Positions 8,188-16,818 of a DNA stretch of 64,000 nt are shown here, piece after piece. The notes under the pieces are model-generated. The model did not search any database. It was given only the letters and a program-made list of their open reading frames with translations, and was not told the origin of the DNA. Each line of letters opens with the position of its first letter. The stretch's first letter is position 1. The position numbers and the translations under genes were made by a program. The DNA comes from Halorussus salinus (GTDB lineage Archaea; Halobacteriota; Halobacteria; Halobacteriales; Haladaptataceae): assembly GCF_004765815.2 (NCBI RefSeq), contig NZ_SBIS02000014.1, forward strand, positions 78,516 to 142,515, given 5' to 3'.

Positions 8188-9402
8188 CTACGGCCGACTG
8201 AGTTTGCCGAGCGTCACCGCGCGGTCGGCTCCCGTCGCCCGCGGAACGTTGTTCGCCACGCCGTCGAGCGCGGTGACTCCCAAAAGTGCGAACAGCGCGG
8301 CCTCCTTCGCGTCGCTATCGACGCCGAGCGATTCGAGCCGTTCGACCGGACAGTCGGTGCGGTCGTCCAGCATGTCGAGCAGGGTCGGGTTGTTCGCGCC
8401 GCCGCCCGAGACGACGATTCGGTCCGGGTAGGGGTCGGCGAACCGGTCGTAGGCGTCGGCGATGGACCGGGCGGTGAGCGCGGTCGCGGACGCGACGATA
8501 TCGGCGTCGTCGCAGTCGCGGTCGCGCGCGGTCGCCGCGAACTCGCGGGCGTAGTCGTGGCCGAACCGCTCGCGGCCGGTGGTCTTGGGCGGCGCGGCGT
8601 CGAAGTACGGGGCGTCCAGAAACTCGCTCACGAGGCCGTCGTCCACCCCGCCGCGGGCCGCCATCCGGCCGTCCTCGTCGTAGGTCGCCGCGCCGTCGGT
8701 CAGCAGTTCCACCACCGCGTCGATGACCATGTTCCCCGGCCCGGTGTCGAACGCGACCGCGTCGTCGCGGCCGGGCGCGGGCGGGAGGAGCGTGCAGTTG
8801 CCGATGCCCCCGACGTTCTGGAGCGCGCGCGCCTCGTCGTCGCTCGACAGGCACGCGAGGTCGAAGAACGGCGTCAGCGGTGCCCCGTGCCCGCCCGCCG
8901 CGATGTCGGCCGTCCGGAAGTCCGAGACCGTCAGAATCCCGGTCCGCCGCGCGAGAACGTCCCCGTCGCCGATTTGGAGCGTCGAGCGCGCGGGGCGGTC
9001 GGTCCCCGGAAACTGCTCGGGGTCGGGCGCGTGCCAGACCGTCTGGCCGTGGCTCCCGACGACCGCGACCTCCTCGGGGGCGACGCCCGCCGACGCGCAG
9101 GCGTCGAGCGCCGCGTCGGCGAACAGCTCCGCGAGCGCGACGTTCGCGCGACAGACCGCATCGACGGTGCCGGTCTCGTCGTCGCAGAGCGCGACGAGTT
9201 CGTCCCGGAGCGCGGACGGGTACGGTTCGGTGCGGAACGACTCGACGGTCACGTCGTAGTTCGTCGGCGGGTCGCCGGTCGGGTCGCGGGCGACGCGACA
9301 GCACGCCGCGTCCACGCCGTCGAGCGACGTGCCGGACATGAGGCCGACCGCGTACCGCGGTTCGCGGTCGGCGCGAGCGTCCGCGGAGTCAGTCGCAGTC
9401 AC
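8188..9402 (-). CDS. anmK: Anhydro-N-acetylmuramic acid kinase
   Basis: 404 residues. The hallmark GLMSGTSLDGVD sits at residues 20-31, followed by GSHGQTVWH, a DFR segment, NVGGIGN and FDTGPGNMVID, all typical of AnmK. The enzyme cleaves 1,6-anhydro-MurNAc and phosphorylates it to MurNAc-6-phosphate during cell-wall recycling. The start is set at GTG 9402 because GGGAGG lies about 7 nt upstream and the N-terminus then matches family length; frame upstream of it is open but arginine-poor and unlike the family. Halobacteria make no murein, so the substrate should be imported. No MurQ etherase is seen in the window. Confidence 0.9.
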   Translation of the reverse strand: MTATDSADARADREPRYAVGLMSGTSLDGVDAACCRVARDPTGDPPTNYDVTVESFRTEPYPSALRDELVALCDDETGTVDAVCRANVALAELFADAALDACASAGVAPEEVAVVGSHGQTVWHAPDPEQFPGTDRPARSTLQIGDGDVLARRTGILTVSDFRTADIAAGGHGAPLTPFFDLACLSSDDEARALQNVGGIGNCTLLPPAPGRDDAVAFDTGPGNMVIDAVVELLTDGAATYDEDGRMAARGGVDDGLVSEFLDAPYFDAAPPKTTGRERFGHDYAREFAATARDRDCDDADIVASATALTARSIADAYDRFADPYPDRIVVSGGGANNPTLLDMLDDRTDCPVERLESLGVDSDAKEAALFALLGVTALDGVANNVPRATGADRAVTLGKLSRP

Positions 9403-9591
9403 GGCGCACTCCTCCCGGAAATCGGTTCGCAGGTGAACTGTCTTCGCATGGCCGTAGGTGTTCGTTCGGCCGTCTTGGGTGTTTCCCCGAGCGGTCGCCT
9501 CCGGGCGACCGCTCCCGAACGACCACCACACAGTGACTACCTGTCTCTCGGAGGGACGGTTGCTTTACCTAAGGACAACACCTATAGGAAC

Positions 9592-9598
9592 ATATATA
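9592..9598 (+). promoter_or_regulatory. TATA box of the substrate-binding protein gene
   Basis: ATATATA at 9592-9598 predicts transcription from about 9622. This lies downstream of ATG 9614 and so supports translation from ATG 9644. Confidence 0.5.
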
Positions 9599-9643
9599 GG
9601 TACCAGTAGTTTTATGTCAAAAAGCCCTGAGTACGAATTGTGC

Positions 9644-11653
9644 ATGGTTAACAGCAGCCATAACAGCAGTGAGAGCAGTAGTCCTCACAGGTTCTCTCGC
9701 CGACAGTTACTGGCGTACGCCTCCGGCGCGGCCTCGGTCGGACTCGCCGGGTGTAGCGGCAGTGACCCGGACGACAGCAGCGTGCTGACGACCACGGAAG
9801 GCGACACCCAAACCACGTCCGGAACGGACGGCGGCGACTCCACGAGCGAGGAGTCCTCCGGCGGAACCCCCGTCACGACCGAGATAACGGTGCGCAAGCC
9901 CGTGAGTTGGACGCCGAGCGACGCCAACGTCAACCCCTTCTCGACCCAGAGCGACTTCGAGTACTGGGCGGAGTACATGTGGTGGGAGTCGCTGGTCTAC
10001 CCGAACGCGACGGGCGAGCCGATGTGGTGGCTGGCCGACGACATCCGCCTCGAAGGCGGCGGTTGTAACGTGGTCATCGACCTCAAGGAGGACTACACGT
10101 GGTGGGACGGGACGCCGGTCACGGCCGACGACGTGTACACGGCCCAGATGATAAGCACCTACCAAGAGTACGGCGGTCCCGACCAGACCGACAACGAGTG
10201 GGTGGTCGAAGACGACTACACGATTCGCAACGAACTCGCCGGTCCCGCGAACCCCGACATCGAGAAGTCCGAGTACTTCGGCCTCGTCGCCAAGCAGGAC
10301 TACTTCCAGTCGTGGCTCGACAAGTTCGAGGACGCGAGCGGCGAGGACGCGGTCAACAGCGTGGCTCAGAACCTCAACGAACACAAGATAACGCTGGAAG
10401 ATCTCCGGAAGGAAGGACTCGGTTGCGGGATGTGGCAACCCACGCAGTTCGACCCGACCGAGGTCACCCACAAGAAGTACGAAGACCACCCGCGGGCCGA
10501 CTGGACGAACCTCGACACGTTCCACTGGGCGCTGGTCGCGGACAACCAGAAGTCGATTCAGGCGCTCCAGTCCGGGCGCTTCGACCTCGGCGACAAGATG
10601 ATAACGCAGGTCGAGCAGAACGACGACCTCGACGTGTTCAGCCAGTTCTCCATCGGCGGCGTCCCGAAACTCGCCATCAACTTCGAGAACAAGCACCTCG
10701 CGCGCCGCCCGGTCCGACGCGCGATGGCGTACCTCGTGGACCACGAGGAGATAGTCCAAGTCATCAAGGGGTCGCACGGACAGGACTACAACGTCCACCG
10801 CGGCAACATGGGGATGTCCTCGACGCTCGCCGACCAGTGGCTCTCGGACGGATTCCGGGACAAACTCATCGACTACGGCTTGAAGTCGAAACCGGAGAAG
10901 GCCGCGCAGGTCATGCGGGACGCCGGGTACAGCAAGAACGGCAATCGGTGGGTCGGTCCCGACGGCGACAAAGTGGAGGGACTCCAGTACCTCACGCCGC
11001 CGTGGCCCATCTACGAGACGGTGGGCAAGTACCTCAGCCCGAAACTCAAGGAGTTCGGCTTCGGGAACAAACTCATCGTCCCGTCGGGCAGTAGCTTCTG
11101 GAAGACGTGGACCGAGACGCACAAGTTCGACATGTGCAACTGGTACACCTACGCCTCCCACCCGGCCTACGCGTTCGGGACCTCGGGCGTCGCCGCGCTC
11201 GGGAAGTACAGTCCCCACAAGAAAAGTAGCGGGGAACCACCCGAAGGCTGTACCGTGGACCGGGCGACGCCGGAACTCAAGCAGGACCACAGCGCGAAGC
11301 TCAACCACCCGCTTCGGCCGAAGTTCCCGAAGAAAGTCGGCAAGAAGAAGCTCGGTGGCGCGAGCGGCCAGACGCTCTACCCGTTCAAGTGGAGTAGCAT
11401 CATGACCCAGACCCAAGAGGAGCAGGAGGTCCGGGACCTCACCGAGAAGTTCGTCTGGTTCCACAACTATCAGGTGCCCCACATCGGCTTCTACGAGGAG
11501 ACCAAGACCTACTGGGGCAAGACGGACAAATACGACTTCCCGAAGCCCGACGAGGTGGACGGCCATCCGCAGGCGGAGGCGACCATGAACGAACACACGA
11601 CCACGGCGATGGAGTTCTTCGTCAAGGGGCACATCAACGCGAAGACGGAGTAA
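9644..11653 (+). CDS. Oligopeptide/nickel-type ABC transporter substrate-binding lipoprotein
   Basis: 669 residues, long for SBP family 5. The N-terminus has a Tat motif (SRRQLLAY, Arg19-Arg20) and a lipobox ending LAGC at Cys37, followed by a Ser/Thr/Asp-rich tether, so it is a Tat-exported lipoprotein facing outside. Later segments match SBP_bac_5 proteins: ADDVYTAQ, PVRRAMAYLVDHEEI and a C-terminal domain. This family captures di-/oligopeptides, and some members bind muropeptides or oligosaccharides. Permeases and ATPases at 14208-19009 are the obvious partners even though four genes lie between. Start choice rests on the TATA box at 9592-9598. Confidence 0.85.
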   Translation: MVNSSHNSSESSSPHRFSRRQLLAYASGAASVGLAGCSGSDPDDSSVLTTTEGDTQTTSGTDGGDSTSEESSGGTPVTTEITVRKPVSWTPSDANVNPFSTQSDFEYWAEYMWWESLVYPNATGEPMWWLADDIRLEGGGCNVVIDLKEDYTWWDGTPVTADDVYTAQMISTYQEYGGPDQTDNEWVVEDDYTIRNELAGPANPDIEKSEYFGLVAKQDYFQSWLDKFEDASGEDAVNSVAQNLNEHKITLEDLRKEGLGCGMWQPTQFDPTEVTHKKYEDHPRADWTNLDTFHWALVADNQKSIQALQSGRFDLGDKMITQVEQNDDLDVFSQFSIGGVPKLAINFENKHLARRPVRRAMAYLVDHEEIVQVIKGSHGQDYNVHRGNMGMSSTLADQWLSDGFRDKLIDYGLKSKPEKAAQVMRDAGYSKNGNRWVGPDGDKVEGLQYLTPPWPIYETVGKYLSPKLKEFGFGNKLIVPSGSSFWKTWTETHKFDMCNWYTYASHPAYAFGTSGVAALGKYSPHKKSSGEPPEGCTVDRATPELKQDHSAKLNHPLRPKFPKKVGKKKLGGASGQTLYPFKWSSIMTQTQEEQEVRDLTEKFVWFHNYQVPHIGFYEETKTYWGKTDKYDFPKPDEVDGHPQAEATMNEHTTTAMEFFVKGHINAKTE

Positions 11654-11680
11654 TCGCGCCTCGACGCCCCGCGGTTGCGC

Positions 11681-11700
11681 CGGTGGCTTTTCTTTTTTCG
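11681..11700 (+). terminator. Pyrimidine/T-rich terminator after the substrate-binding protein
   Basis: About 30-45 bp after the stop codon the plus strand runs through a GC-rich stretch into CTTTTCTTTTTTCG. T-rich tracts of this kind end archaeal transcripts. No strong hairpin is evident. Confidence 0.45.
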
Positions 11701-11747
11701 CTGTCGTTCGCGGACCGACCGTCGTCACGTCGAGCGACGAGCGGCGG

Positions 11748-11969
11748 TCATCGACGGTGACACTGCCAGAGGAGCGCCGCGGTGAACCCGCCGATGACGA
11801 GGACGCCGAGGACGTTGAGGGCCGAGACGACGCGGGTCGCCGTGCCGGGCGGCGAGAAGACGAAGAAGACGACCGACAGCAGTCCGGCCAGCGTCTCCAG
11901 CGCGAGCATGAGCGCGAGTTTGTCGGCGTTCGCGCAGATGTAGTCGAAGATTCCGGGAGCCTGACTCAT
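11748..11969 (-). CDS. Small two-span membrane protein
   Basis: 73 residues with two hydrophobic segments (about 18-38 and 47-66) and a short basic C-terminus ending CHRR. The start ATG 11969 lies about 30 bp after a minus-strand TATA-like ACTTAATC that overlaps the end of the next gene upstream. No family recognised. It stands between the transporter's binding protein and the permeases but on the opposite strand. Confidence 0.6.
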   Translation of the reverse strand: MSQAPGIFDYICANADKLALMLALETLAGLLSVVFFVFSPPGTATRVVSALNVLGVLVIGGFTAALLWQCHRR

Positions 11970-12000
11970 GTGCTGTGCTGTGTCACCTCACGCCCGAAGA

Positions 12001-12168
12001 TTAAGTGTTGTGACTGTCGCCCTCGACGGGCGCGACGAACTGGCCGCCGCAGTCGGGACACTCCCGGAAGGGGCGCTCGAACTCCTCGCCGCAGTTGATA
12101 CAGCGATAGAGGTCGCGCTCCTCGTCGGCCGAGTTCCCCAACAGGTCGCGGATGCGGTCGAGTACCAT
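12001..12168 (-). CDS. Small zinc-ribbon protein
   Basis: 55 residues. Two CxxC knuckles, CINC and CPDC, are spaced 12 residues apart in the pattern of a zinc ribbon, preceded by a charged N-terminal helix. Many haloarchaeal microproteins of this type exist, with mostly unknown nucleic-acid or protein partners. ATG 12168 is the only start that gives a sensible small protein. Confidence 0.7.
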   Translation of the reverse strand: MVLDRIRDLLGNSADEERDLYRCINCGEEFERPFRECPDCGGQFVAPVEGDSHNT

Positions 12169-12260
12169 ACGCTCACGGTCGGACGGCGGGCAAGTGAACC
12201 TTTCCCAAAAAGTGCGTCGAGGGAGTCTGTGCGTCGGGGAAGTCTGTGCGCCGGACGAGT

Positions 12261-13871
12261 CTACTCGTCGTCCCCGCTCTCCCCCGGCGGAACTTCGCCG
12301 TTCACCTCGAAGTCGGCGGTCGCCAACTCGCCTTCGCCGACTCGGACCTTCCGGACCCGCGGTCCCGCGACCTCGCCGGGCGCGAGTTGGACGTGGTACC
12401 GGCCGGGGTCGGCGGCCACGACGCCGAACCAGCCGTTGCCGGTGGTGGTCGTCTCGCGGACGATTTCGCCCTTCGCGCGGAGTTGCACCGTGACGCCCTC
12501 GATTGGCTCGCCGTCGCGGTCCGTGACCACGCCAGCGACGTGGGCCTCGCGTCGCTTCCACGGCATGTCGGGCACCTCGGCGGCGTCGGCGAACGCCGGG
12601 GACTCGTCGCTCTCGGGCGGCGACTCGGTGAGCGCGTCCGCCAACTCGTCGCGGCCCTCCTCGGGCGTCGCGTCGCCCGACAGCACCGCGTCGGAGGGGT
12701 TCGCGTAGGAGTAGCCGACCCACCCGGCGGTGTCGTTGCCCTCGTCACCGGCCGAGAGGGCGGCCCGAATCAGGTCGAGGTTGTCGCCGAGGTCGTTGAG
12801 GTAGAGCGCCGACCCGACCGCCACGTCGCGGTCGTACTGGTGGTTCGCCGCGAAGTCGGCCCAGTCGCGGAACATCTGCGAGTCGCCGCCCCGCTTGTAG
12901 TTCATCGGCTGATTCACGTCGAGGATACCCTCCTCCATCCACGAGGGCCAGTCCTGTAGCACTTGGAAGTACGCGCCGGTCGCCTCGAACCCGCCGTCGC
13001 GGGCCTGCGGTCCCTTCCACCACGTGATGGTGTCGGCGCTGACCCGCACCGACGGGTCGGCGTCGAAACACTCCAGATAGATGCGCCGGACGAGGTTCGT
13101 CACCTGCTGTCGTCGCCACGCTTCCCACTCGTCGTCGGTGTGGTCGGGCGTGTCGTCGCGGCCGGTCTCCTCGCGGAAGCGTTCGAGCGCGACCTCGTTG
13201 TAGCCCCAGACCTGATACAGCGCCTCGGCGGGCGTTGGGTACCGAATGTAATCGAGGTTGATGCCGTCCACGTCGTAGTTCTCCACGATGCTCCGAGCGG
13301 TCCGCGCGAGGTAGTCGGCCGCGCCGGGGTGGCCGGGGTCGAAGTAGTATTTGTCGTCCTGCTGGACCGCGCCGTCCTCGCGGACGCTGACCCACGGGTC
13401 GTCGCTGTCCGGGCCGTGGCGGTTGAAGACGTGTTCCTCGGACTCGGGCGGCTCGGCGTCGTTCCACATCTGGTTGACGACCATCCACGCGTCCACCTCG
13501 ATGCCCGCGGCGTGGGCTTCTTCCACGAGTGTCTCCAGCGGGTCGAACCCGTCGGCGATGTCGGCCTCGGTTCGGGGCGGGAGCGCCTCGTCGCCGAAGA
13601 AGTCCGCGCGCCGGACGACCTCCGCGACGATGACGTTGAGGTTGGCGGCCTTCGCTTCGGCGACGAGATTCGACACCTGCTCGGGCGTGTAGAGGCCGTC
13701 GTTGAAGGCATCGACCCAGTAACCGCGGAACTCCTCTGTCGATTCGTTGGCGTCGGCGTTCGCGTCGGCATCGTCGTTCGCCTCGGCCGTGGCGATTGCA
13801 TTCGGTGCGACCGCGAGCGCCGCGGTACCCGCGCCGACACCCTTCACGAAGTCGCGTCGGTTCGCCGTCAC
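12261..13871 (-). CDS. Tat-exported GHL10 (DUF187, DigH-like) glycoside hydrolase with Ig-like tail
   Basis: 536 residues from GTG 13871. The N-terminus has a Tat motif (NRRDFVKG) with an Ala-rich core. The GHL10 barrel starts with FRGYWVDAFNDGL and continues with VDAWMVVNQMW, DGINLDYIRYP and related strand signatures. The last 85 or so residues (HVAGVVTDRDGEPIEGVTV onward) look like a carboxypeptidase-regulatory Ig-like domain. E. coli DigH of this family cleaves peptide-stripped peptidoglycan strands, so an extracellular cell-wall glycosidase is a reasonable expectation. An in-frame TTG at 14042 would add 57 Arg-rich residues; a TATA box near 14078 would then give a 10-nt leader, but the longer N-terminus is unlike a Tat signal. 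Confidence 0.8.
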   Translation of the reverse strand: MTANRRDFVKGVGAGTAALAVAPNAIATAEANDDADANADANESTEEFRGYWVDAFNDGLYTPEQVSNLVAEAKAANLNVIVAEVVRRADFFGDEALPPRTEADIADGFDPLETLVEEAHAAGIEVDAWMVVNQMWNDAEPPESEEHVFNRHGPDSDDPWVSVREDGAVQQDDKYYFDPGHPGAADYLARTARSIVENYDVDGINLDYIRYPTPAEALYQVWGYNEVALERFREETGRDDTPDHTDDEWEAWRRQQVTNLVRRIYLECFDADPSVRVSADTITWWKGPQARDGGFEATGAYFQVLQDWPSWMEEGILDVNQPMNYKRGGDSQMFRDWADFAANHQYDRDVAVGSALYLNDLGDNLDLIRAALSAGDEGNDTAGWVGYSYANPSDAVLSGDATPEEGRDELADALTESPPESDESPAFADAAEVPDMPWKRREAHVAGVVTDRDGEPIEGVTVQLRAKGEIVRETTTTGNGWFGVVAADPGRYHVQLAPGEVAGPRVRKVRVGEGELATADFEVNGEVPPGESGDDE

Positions 13872-13921
13872 GCCGACCACCGACCCGCGGTCCGCCCGGT
13901 GATGGGTCCGGTTGGCCGAGA

Positions 13922-13981
13922 TTCGGTGTGACGGGGTTCGGCGTGGCGGGGTTCGGTGTGGCAGAGTTCGGCGTGACGGAT
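13922..13981 (-). repeat. Four 15-bp near-identical tandem repeats upstream of the GHL10 gene
   Basis: Units begin at 13922, 13937, 13952 and 13967, each of the form TTCGGYGTGRCGGGG on the plus strand. They lie between the predicted transcription start (about 14052) and the chosen GTG start. Copy-number change would stay in frame with the downstream gene because each unit is five codons. Confidence 0.75.
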
Positions 13982-14073
13982 TCCGGAATCGGAGCGTCGG
14001 CGAGTCGATACTGGCGGCTTCTCGTTGCTTGCTAACATCCAAAGCGATATTTTCGCTCTTTCTTGATAAAGAT

Positions 14074-14083
14074 TCCCAAGGTT
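14074..14083 (-). promoter_or_regulatory. TATA-like promoter of the GHL10 gene
   Basis: The minus strand reads GGATTTAAAC here, predicting a start near 14052 and a leader of about 180 nt to GTG 13871. Confidence 0.4.
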
Positions 14084-14207
14084 TAAATCCGGAATCGAAC
14101 GTCGGTCCCCGACGACCGACTTCCGCCGACGAGAGCGCGCCGCTCGACCACCCACGGTAACATAGGCCATAGTTTTATAACCGGCGACCAATCATTGACA
14201 CGATAGC

Positions 14208-15233
14208 ATGTCGTATTACCTCAAGCGGATAGGGCAATCAGTGGTGGTCTTCTTCGTCACGGTCACCGCGACGTTCGCCCTCTACCGCATGCTACCCTTC
14301 GGCCCGGTCGAGATGATGCGGGTCAACCTGATGAACCAACTCGTCCAGCAGGGGAGTCCGACCCCACAGCAGGTCGAGAAGATAAACCGGATGGTCGAAG
14401 CGTACACGGGCATCAACCCCGACAAGCCGTGGTACGTCGCGTACTACGAATATCTCCACGATATCGTCCTCTATCAGGACTTCGGGGTCTCCATCGTCAA
14501 GCGCGAACCCGTCTTCGACATCCTCTTCGAGGCGATGCCGTGGTCGCTGTTCATCAGCATCTACGGTCTCGCGCTCGGGACGACGGTCAGCCTACTCCTC
14601 GGGGCGGCGATGGCCTACACCGAGGGGAGCCGCTTCGACACCGGCATGACCATCTTCTCCATCCTCAACACGACGATTCCCTACTATATCGTCGCCATCG
14701 TCGCACTCATCGTCTTCTCGTTCAATTTGGGGTGGTTCCCCAGCGGGGGCCGCATGACCCAAGGCACCACGCCGGGGTTCAACTACCCCTTCATCGCGGG
14801 CATCGTGGAACACGCCGCGCTCCCGATTCTCTCGTCGTTCGTCGCTGGCTTCGGGGGCGCGCTGGCGTTCCGAGGTAACTGCATCCGTGAGATGGGGAAA
14901 GGCTACATCCGCCTCGCGCGACTCCGGGGCATCAGTCAGGGCCGCATCGCGATTCGCTACGTGGGCCGCAACGCGCTCCTACCGGTCTACACCAGCATCA
15001 TGATGGGCATCGCCAGCCTGTTCGGGAGCAGTATCATCCTCGAAACCATCTTCAACTACCCCGCGATGGGGTTCGTCACCTTCGAGGCGCTGATGGACCG
15101 CGACTACCCGCTCATCATGGGGTCGTTCGTCTTCTTCACGAGTCTGACCCTGCTGGGCATCCTCGTCGCCGACCTGACCTACGGTATCATCGACCCGCGC
15201 GTCAAGGGAGGTGCCGAACGTGAGAGCTACTGA
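14208..15233 (+). CDS. Dpp/Opp-type ABC transporter permease, first subunit (DppB-like)
   Basis: 341 residues with about six membrane spans and a large external loop after the first span. The cytoplasmic EAA-like loop near residues 230-260 (RGNCIREMGKGYIRLARLRG) contacts the ATPases. The C-terminus, YGIIDPRVKGG, is typical of DppB. It pairs with the next gene and overlaps it by 14 bp. Together with the binding protein at 9644 and the ATPases downstream it makes a complete importer for peptides or other oligomers, likely the entry route for fragments made by the exported hydrolases of the island. Confidence 0.9.
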   Translation: MSYYLKRIGQSVVVFFVTVTATFALYRMLPFGPVEMMRVNLMNQLVQQGSPTPQQVEKINRMVEAYTGINPDKPWYVAYYEYLHDIVLYQDFGVSIVKREPVFDILFEAMPWSLFISIYGLALGTTVSLLLGAAMAYTEGSRFDTGMTIFSILNTTIPYYIVAIVALIVFSFNLGWFPSGGRMTQGTTPGFNYPFIAGIVEHAALPILSSFVAGFGGALAFRGNCIREMGKGYIRLARLRGISQGRIAIRYVGRNALLPVYTSIMMGIASLFGSSIILETIFNYPAMGFVTFEALMDRDYPLIMGSFVFFTSLTLLGILVADLTYGIIDPRVKGGAERESY

Positions 15234-16344
15234 CGACGACACCCCGAGCGACGACACGCCGACGCGAGACGACGATTCTGGACGCGATGTGCGGACCGAC
15301 GGCGGTCTGGACGACGGGGGCGATGCACGAACCGACGGCGGCACGGGCGACGAGACCGTCTTCACCCGAACCTCGGACGTGCCGACGCTCACGAGACGCG
15401 AGAAGGCCCGCCGAACCTTCGACCGGCGAATCTACGCGCCGCTGGCGGTCCTCGTCCGCGACTGGCGCGCGGTCGTCGGCGGGACCATACTCGTGACCTT
15501 CCTTCTGACCGGCCTCGTCGCGTGGGTCTCGGCCTCGAACTGGTGGCTCCTCGAAAGCGTCGTGTTGGTCGAACAGCCCTCCGTCATGGAAGGCCCCATC
15601 TTCACGCCGCCGTTCCAGTCGATGGCGTACCCCCTCGGGACCGGCGTGATGGGCAAATCCATCTTCGAACAGCTCGTCCACGCCGCACCCGCGATGATAC
15701 AGATGATTCTGGCGGGGGCGCTCCTCTCGGTGACTATCGGCACGCTCATCGGGACCGTCGCGGGCTACCGCGGCGGTGCCATCGACAAGGTGCTAATGTC
15801 GCTAACCGACGTGGTGCTGACGATTCCCGGTATCGCGCTCATCATCGTCCTCGCGGCCATCTGGGAGCCGCGCAGTCCGCTCATCGTCGGCCTCCTGCTC
15901 GGCATCGACAACTGGCCGCGGCTCGCGCGGACCATCCGGTCGGAAGTGCTGTCGGTCCGCGAGGAGTCCTTCACCGAGGCCTCCCGCATCATGGGTCTCT
16001 CGCAGTTCACCATCCTCCGACGGGACATCATCTCGAACCTGATGCCGTACATCTCCATCAACTTCGCCAACGGCGCGCGGACCATCATCTTCGAGTCGGT
16101 CGCGCTGTACTTCCTCGGCATCCTGCCGTTCACCACGCTCAACTGGGGCGTGATGATGAACGAGGCGTACAACGGGGCGGACCTGACGAACCCCTCACAG
16201 CTCCACTGGCTGTTCGCACCGATGCTGACCATCGCGGTCGTTTCGCTCGGATTCATCCTGTTCGCGCAGGGGCTGGACCGCATCTTTAACGTCCGTCTCC
16301 GGGCGCGACACGAGAGTACGACCGCGGACGCCGAATCACAATGA
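15220..16344 (+). CDS. Dpp/Opp-type ABC transporter permease, second subunit (DppC-like)
   Basis: 374 residues. A hydrophilic, Asp/Gly-rich N-terminal tail of about 60 residues precedes the usual DppC spans; a conserved EAA loop reads REESFTEASRIMGLSQ. GTG 15220 is preferred over GTG 15211 since GGGAGGTG at 15205-15212 is then a well-placed ribosome binding site, and translation is coupled to the upstream stop. Function is to form the second half of the channel. Confidence 0.88.
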   Translation: MRATDDDTPSDDTPTRDDDSGRDVRTDGGLDDGGDARTDGGTGDETVFTRTSDVPTLTRREKARRTFDRRIYAPLAVLVRDWRAVVGGTILVTFLLTGLVAWVSASNWWLLESVVLVEQPSVMEGPIFTPPFQSMAYPLGTGVMGKSIFEQLVHAAPAMIQMILAGALLSVTIGTLIGTVAGYRGGAIDKVLMSLTDVVLTIPGIALIIVLAAIWEPRSPLIVGLLLGIDNWPRLARTIRSEVLSVREESFTEASRIMGLSQFTILRRDIISNLMPYISINFANGARTIIFESVALYFLGILPFTTLNWGVMMNEAYNGADLTNPSQLHWLFAPMLTIAVVSLGFILFAQGLDRIFNVRLRARHESTTADAESQ

Positions 16345-16490
16345 CGATGCCACGACAGCTTCCACGACCGACAACCGAGTCGAACCGCACCCGACCCGGC
16401 CGAGACGACCGGGGCAACCGGCGCGACCGAACCGGCCGACAGAACCGAATCGGCCGCCGCGACCGGCCGACCGGCCGAGCCGACTGCCAT
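16345..16490. other. GC-rich spacer with short CGACCGGCC-like repeats
   Basis: Imperfect, closely spaced CCGACCGG/CGGCCGA words fill most of this gap after the second permease. No gene is supported on either strand. Confidence 0.4.
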
Positions 16491-16491
16491 A

Positions 16492-16498
16492 GATATAA
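16492..16498 (+). promoter_or_regulatory. Promoter inside the transporter operon
   Basis: GATATAA lies 28 bp before ATG 16523, the spacing of a leaderless haloarchaeal promoter. It would transcribe the small membrane protein and the two ATPases apart from the permeases. Confidence 0.5.
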
Positions 16499-16522
16499 GT
16501 TCCCCACGGGAAAGGGTGACAC

Positions 16523-16792
16523 ATGGCGATGAACGACGACGCCAAGCAGGGCTACCGAGTCGAGGACGACCACGGGCCGCTGGTCCGACTGTCGCTGGCG
16601 GTCCGGAGTTCGTTCCTCGCGTTCGTGGCGACGCTCGGGGTGGTGTTCCTCCTGTTGGCGTTGCTCCTCTCCGAACACGTCCCCGTACTCACGCACGGCG
16701 TCCTCTCGGGGATGCTCGCGGTGTTGAGCGCGAGTGCGTTCCTCTACGCCGCGTTCGGCCACCTCGCGCTCCGGCTCATCGGGTACCGCTGA
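16523..16792 (+). CDS. Small two-span membrane protein in the transporter operon
   Basis: 89 residues: a charged N-terminus, then two hydrophobic helices (about 27-50 and 55-83). No family recognised. It sits between permease and ATPase genes on the same strand, with its own TATA box, so it could be an accessory subunit or unrelated. An internal ATG at codon 3 is possible. Confidence 0.6.
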   Translation: MAMNDDAKQGYRVEDDHGPLVRLSLAVRSSFLAFVATLGVVFLLLALLLSEHVPVLTHGVLSGMLAVLSASAFLYAAFGHLALRLIGYR

Positions 16793-16818
16793 CGCAGACG
16801 ACAACGACGACTACAATC

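Noticed and set aside
14038..14042. TTG/ATG start at 14038-14042 for the GHL10 protein
   Set aside because: ATG 14038 is out of frame; TTG 14042 would give a 57-residue Arg-rich extension before the Tat motif. Kept only as an alternative.
16345..16490. Tandem repeat or small basic peptide gene after the second permease
   Set aside because: Repeats are too irregular for a tandem array and the frame gives only an Arg/Gly-rich peptide expected from GC-rich noise.
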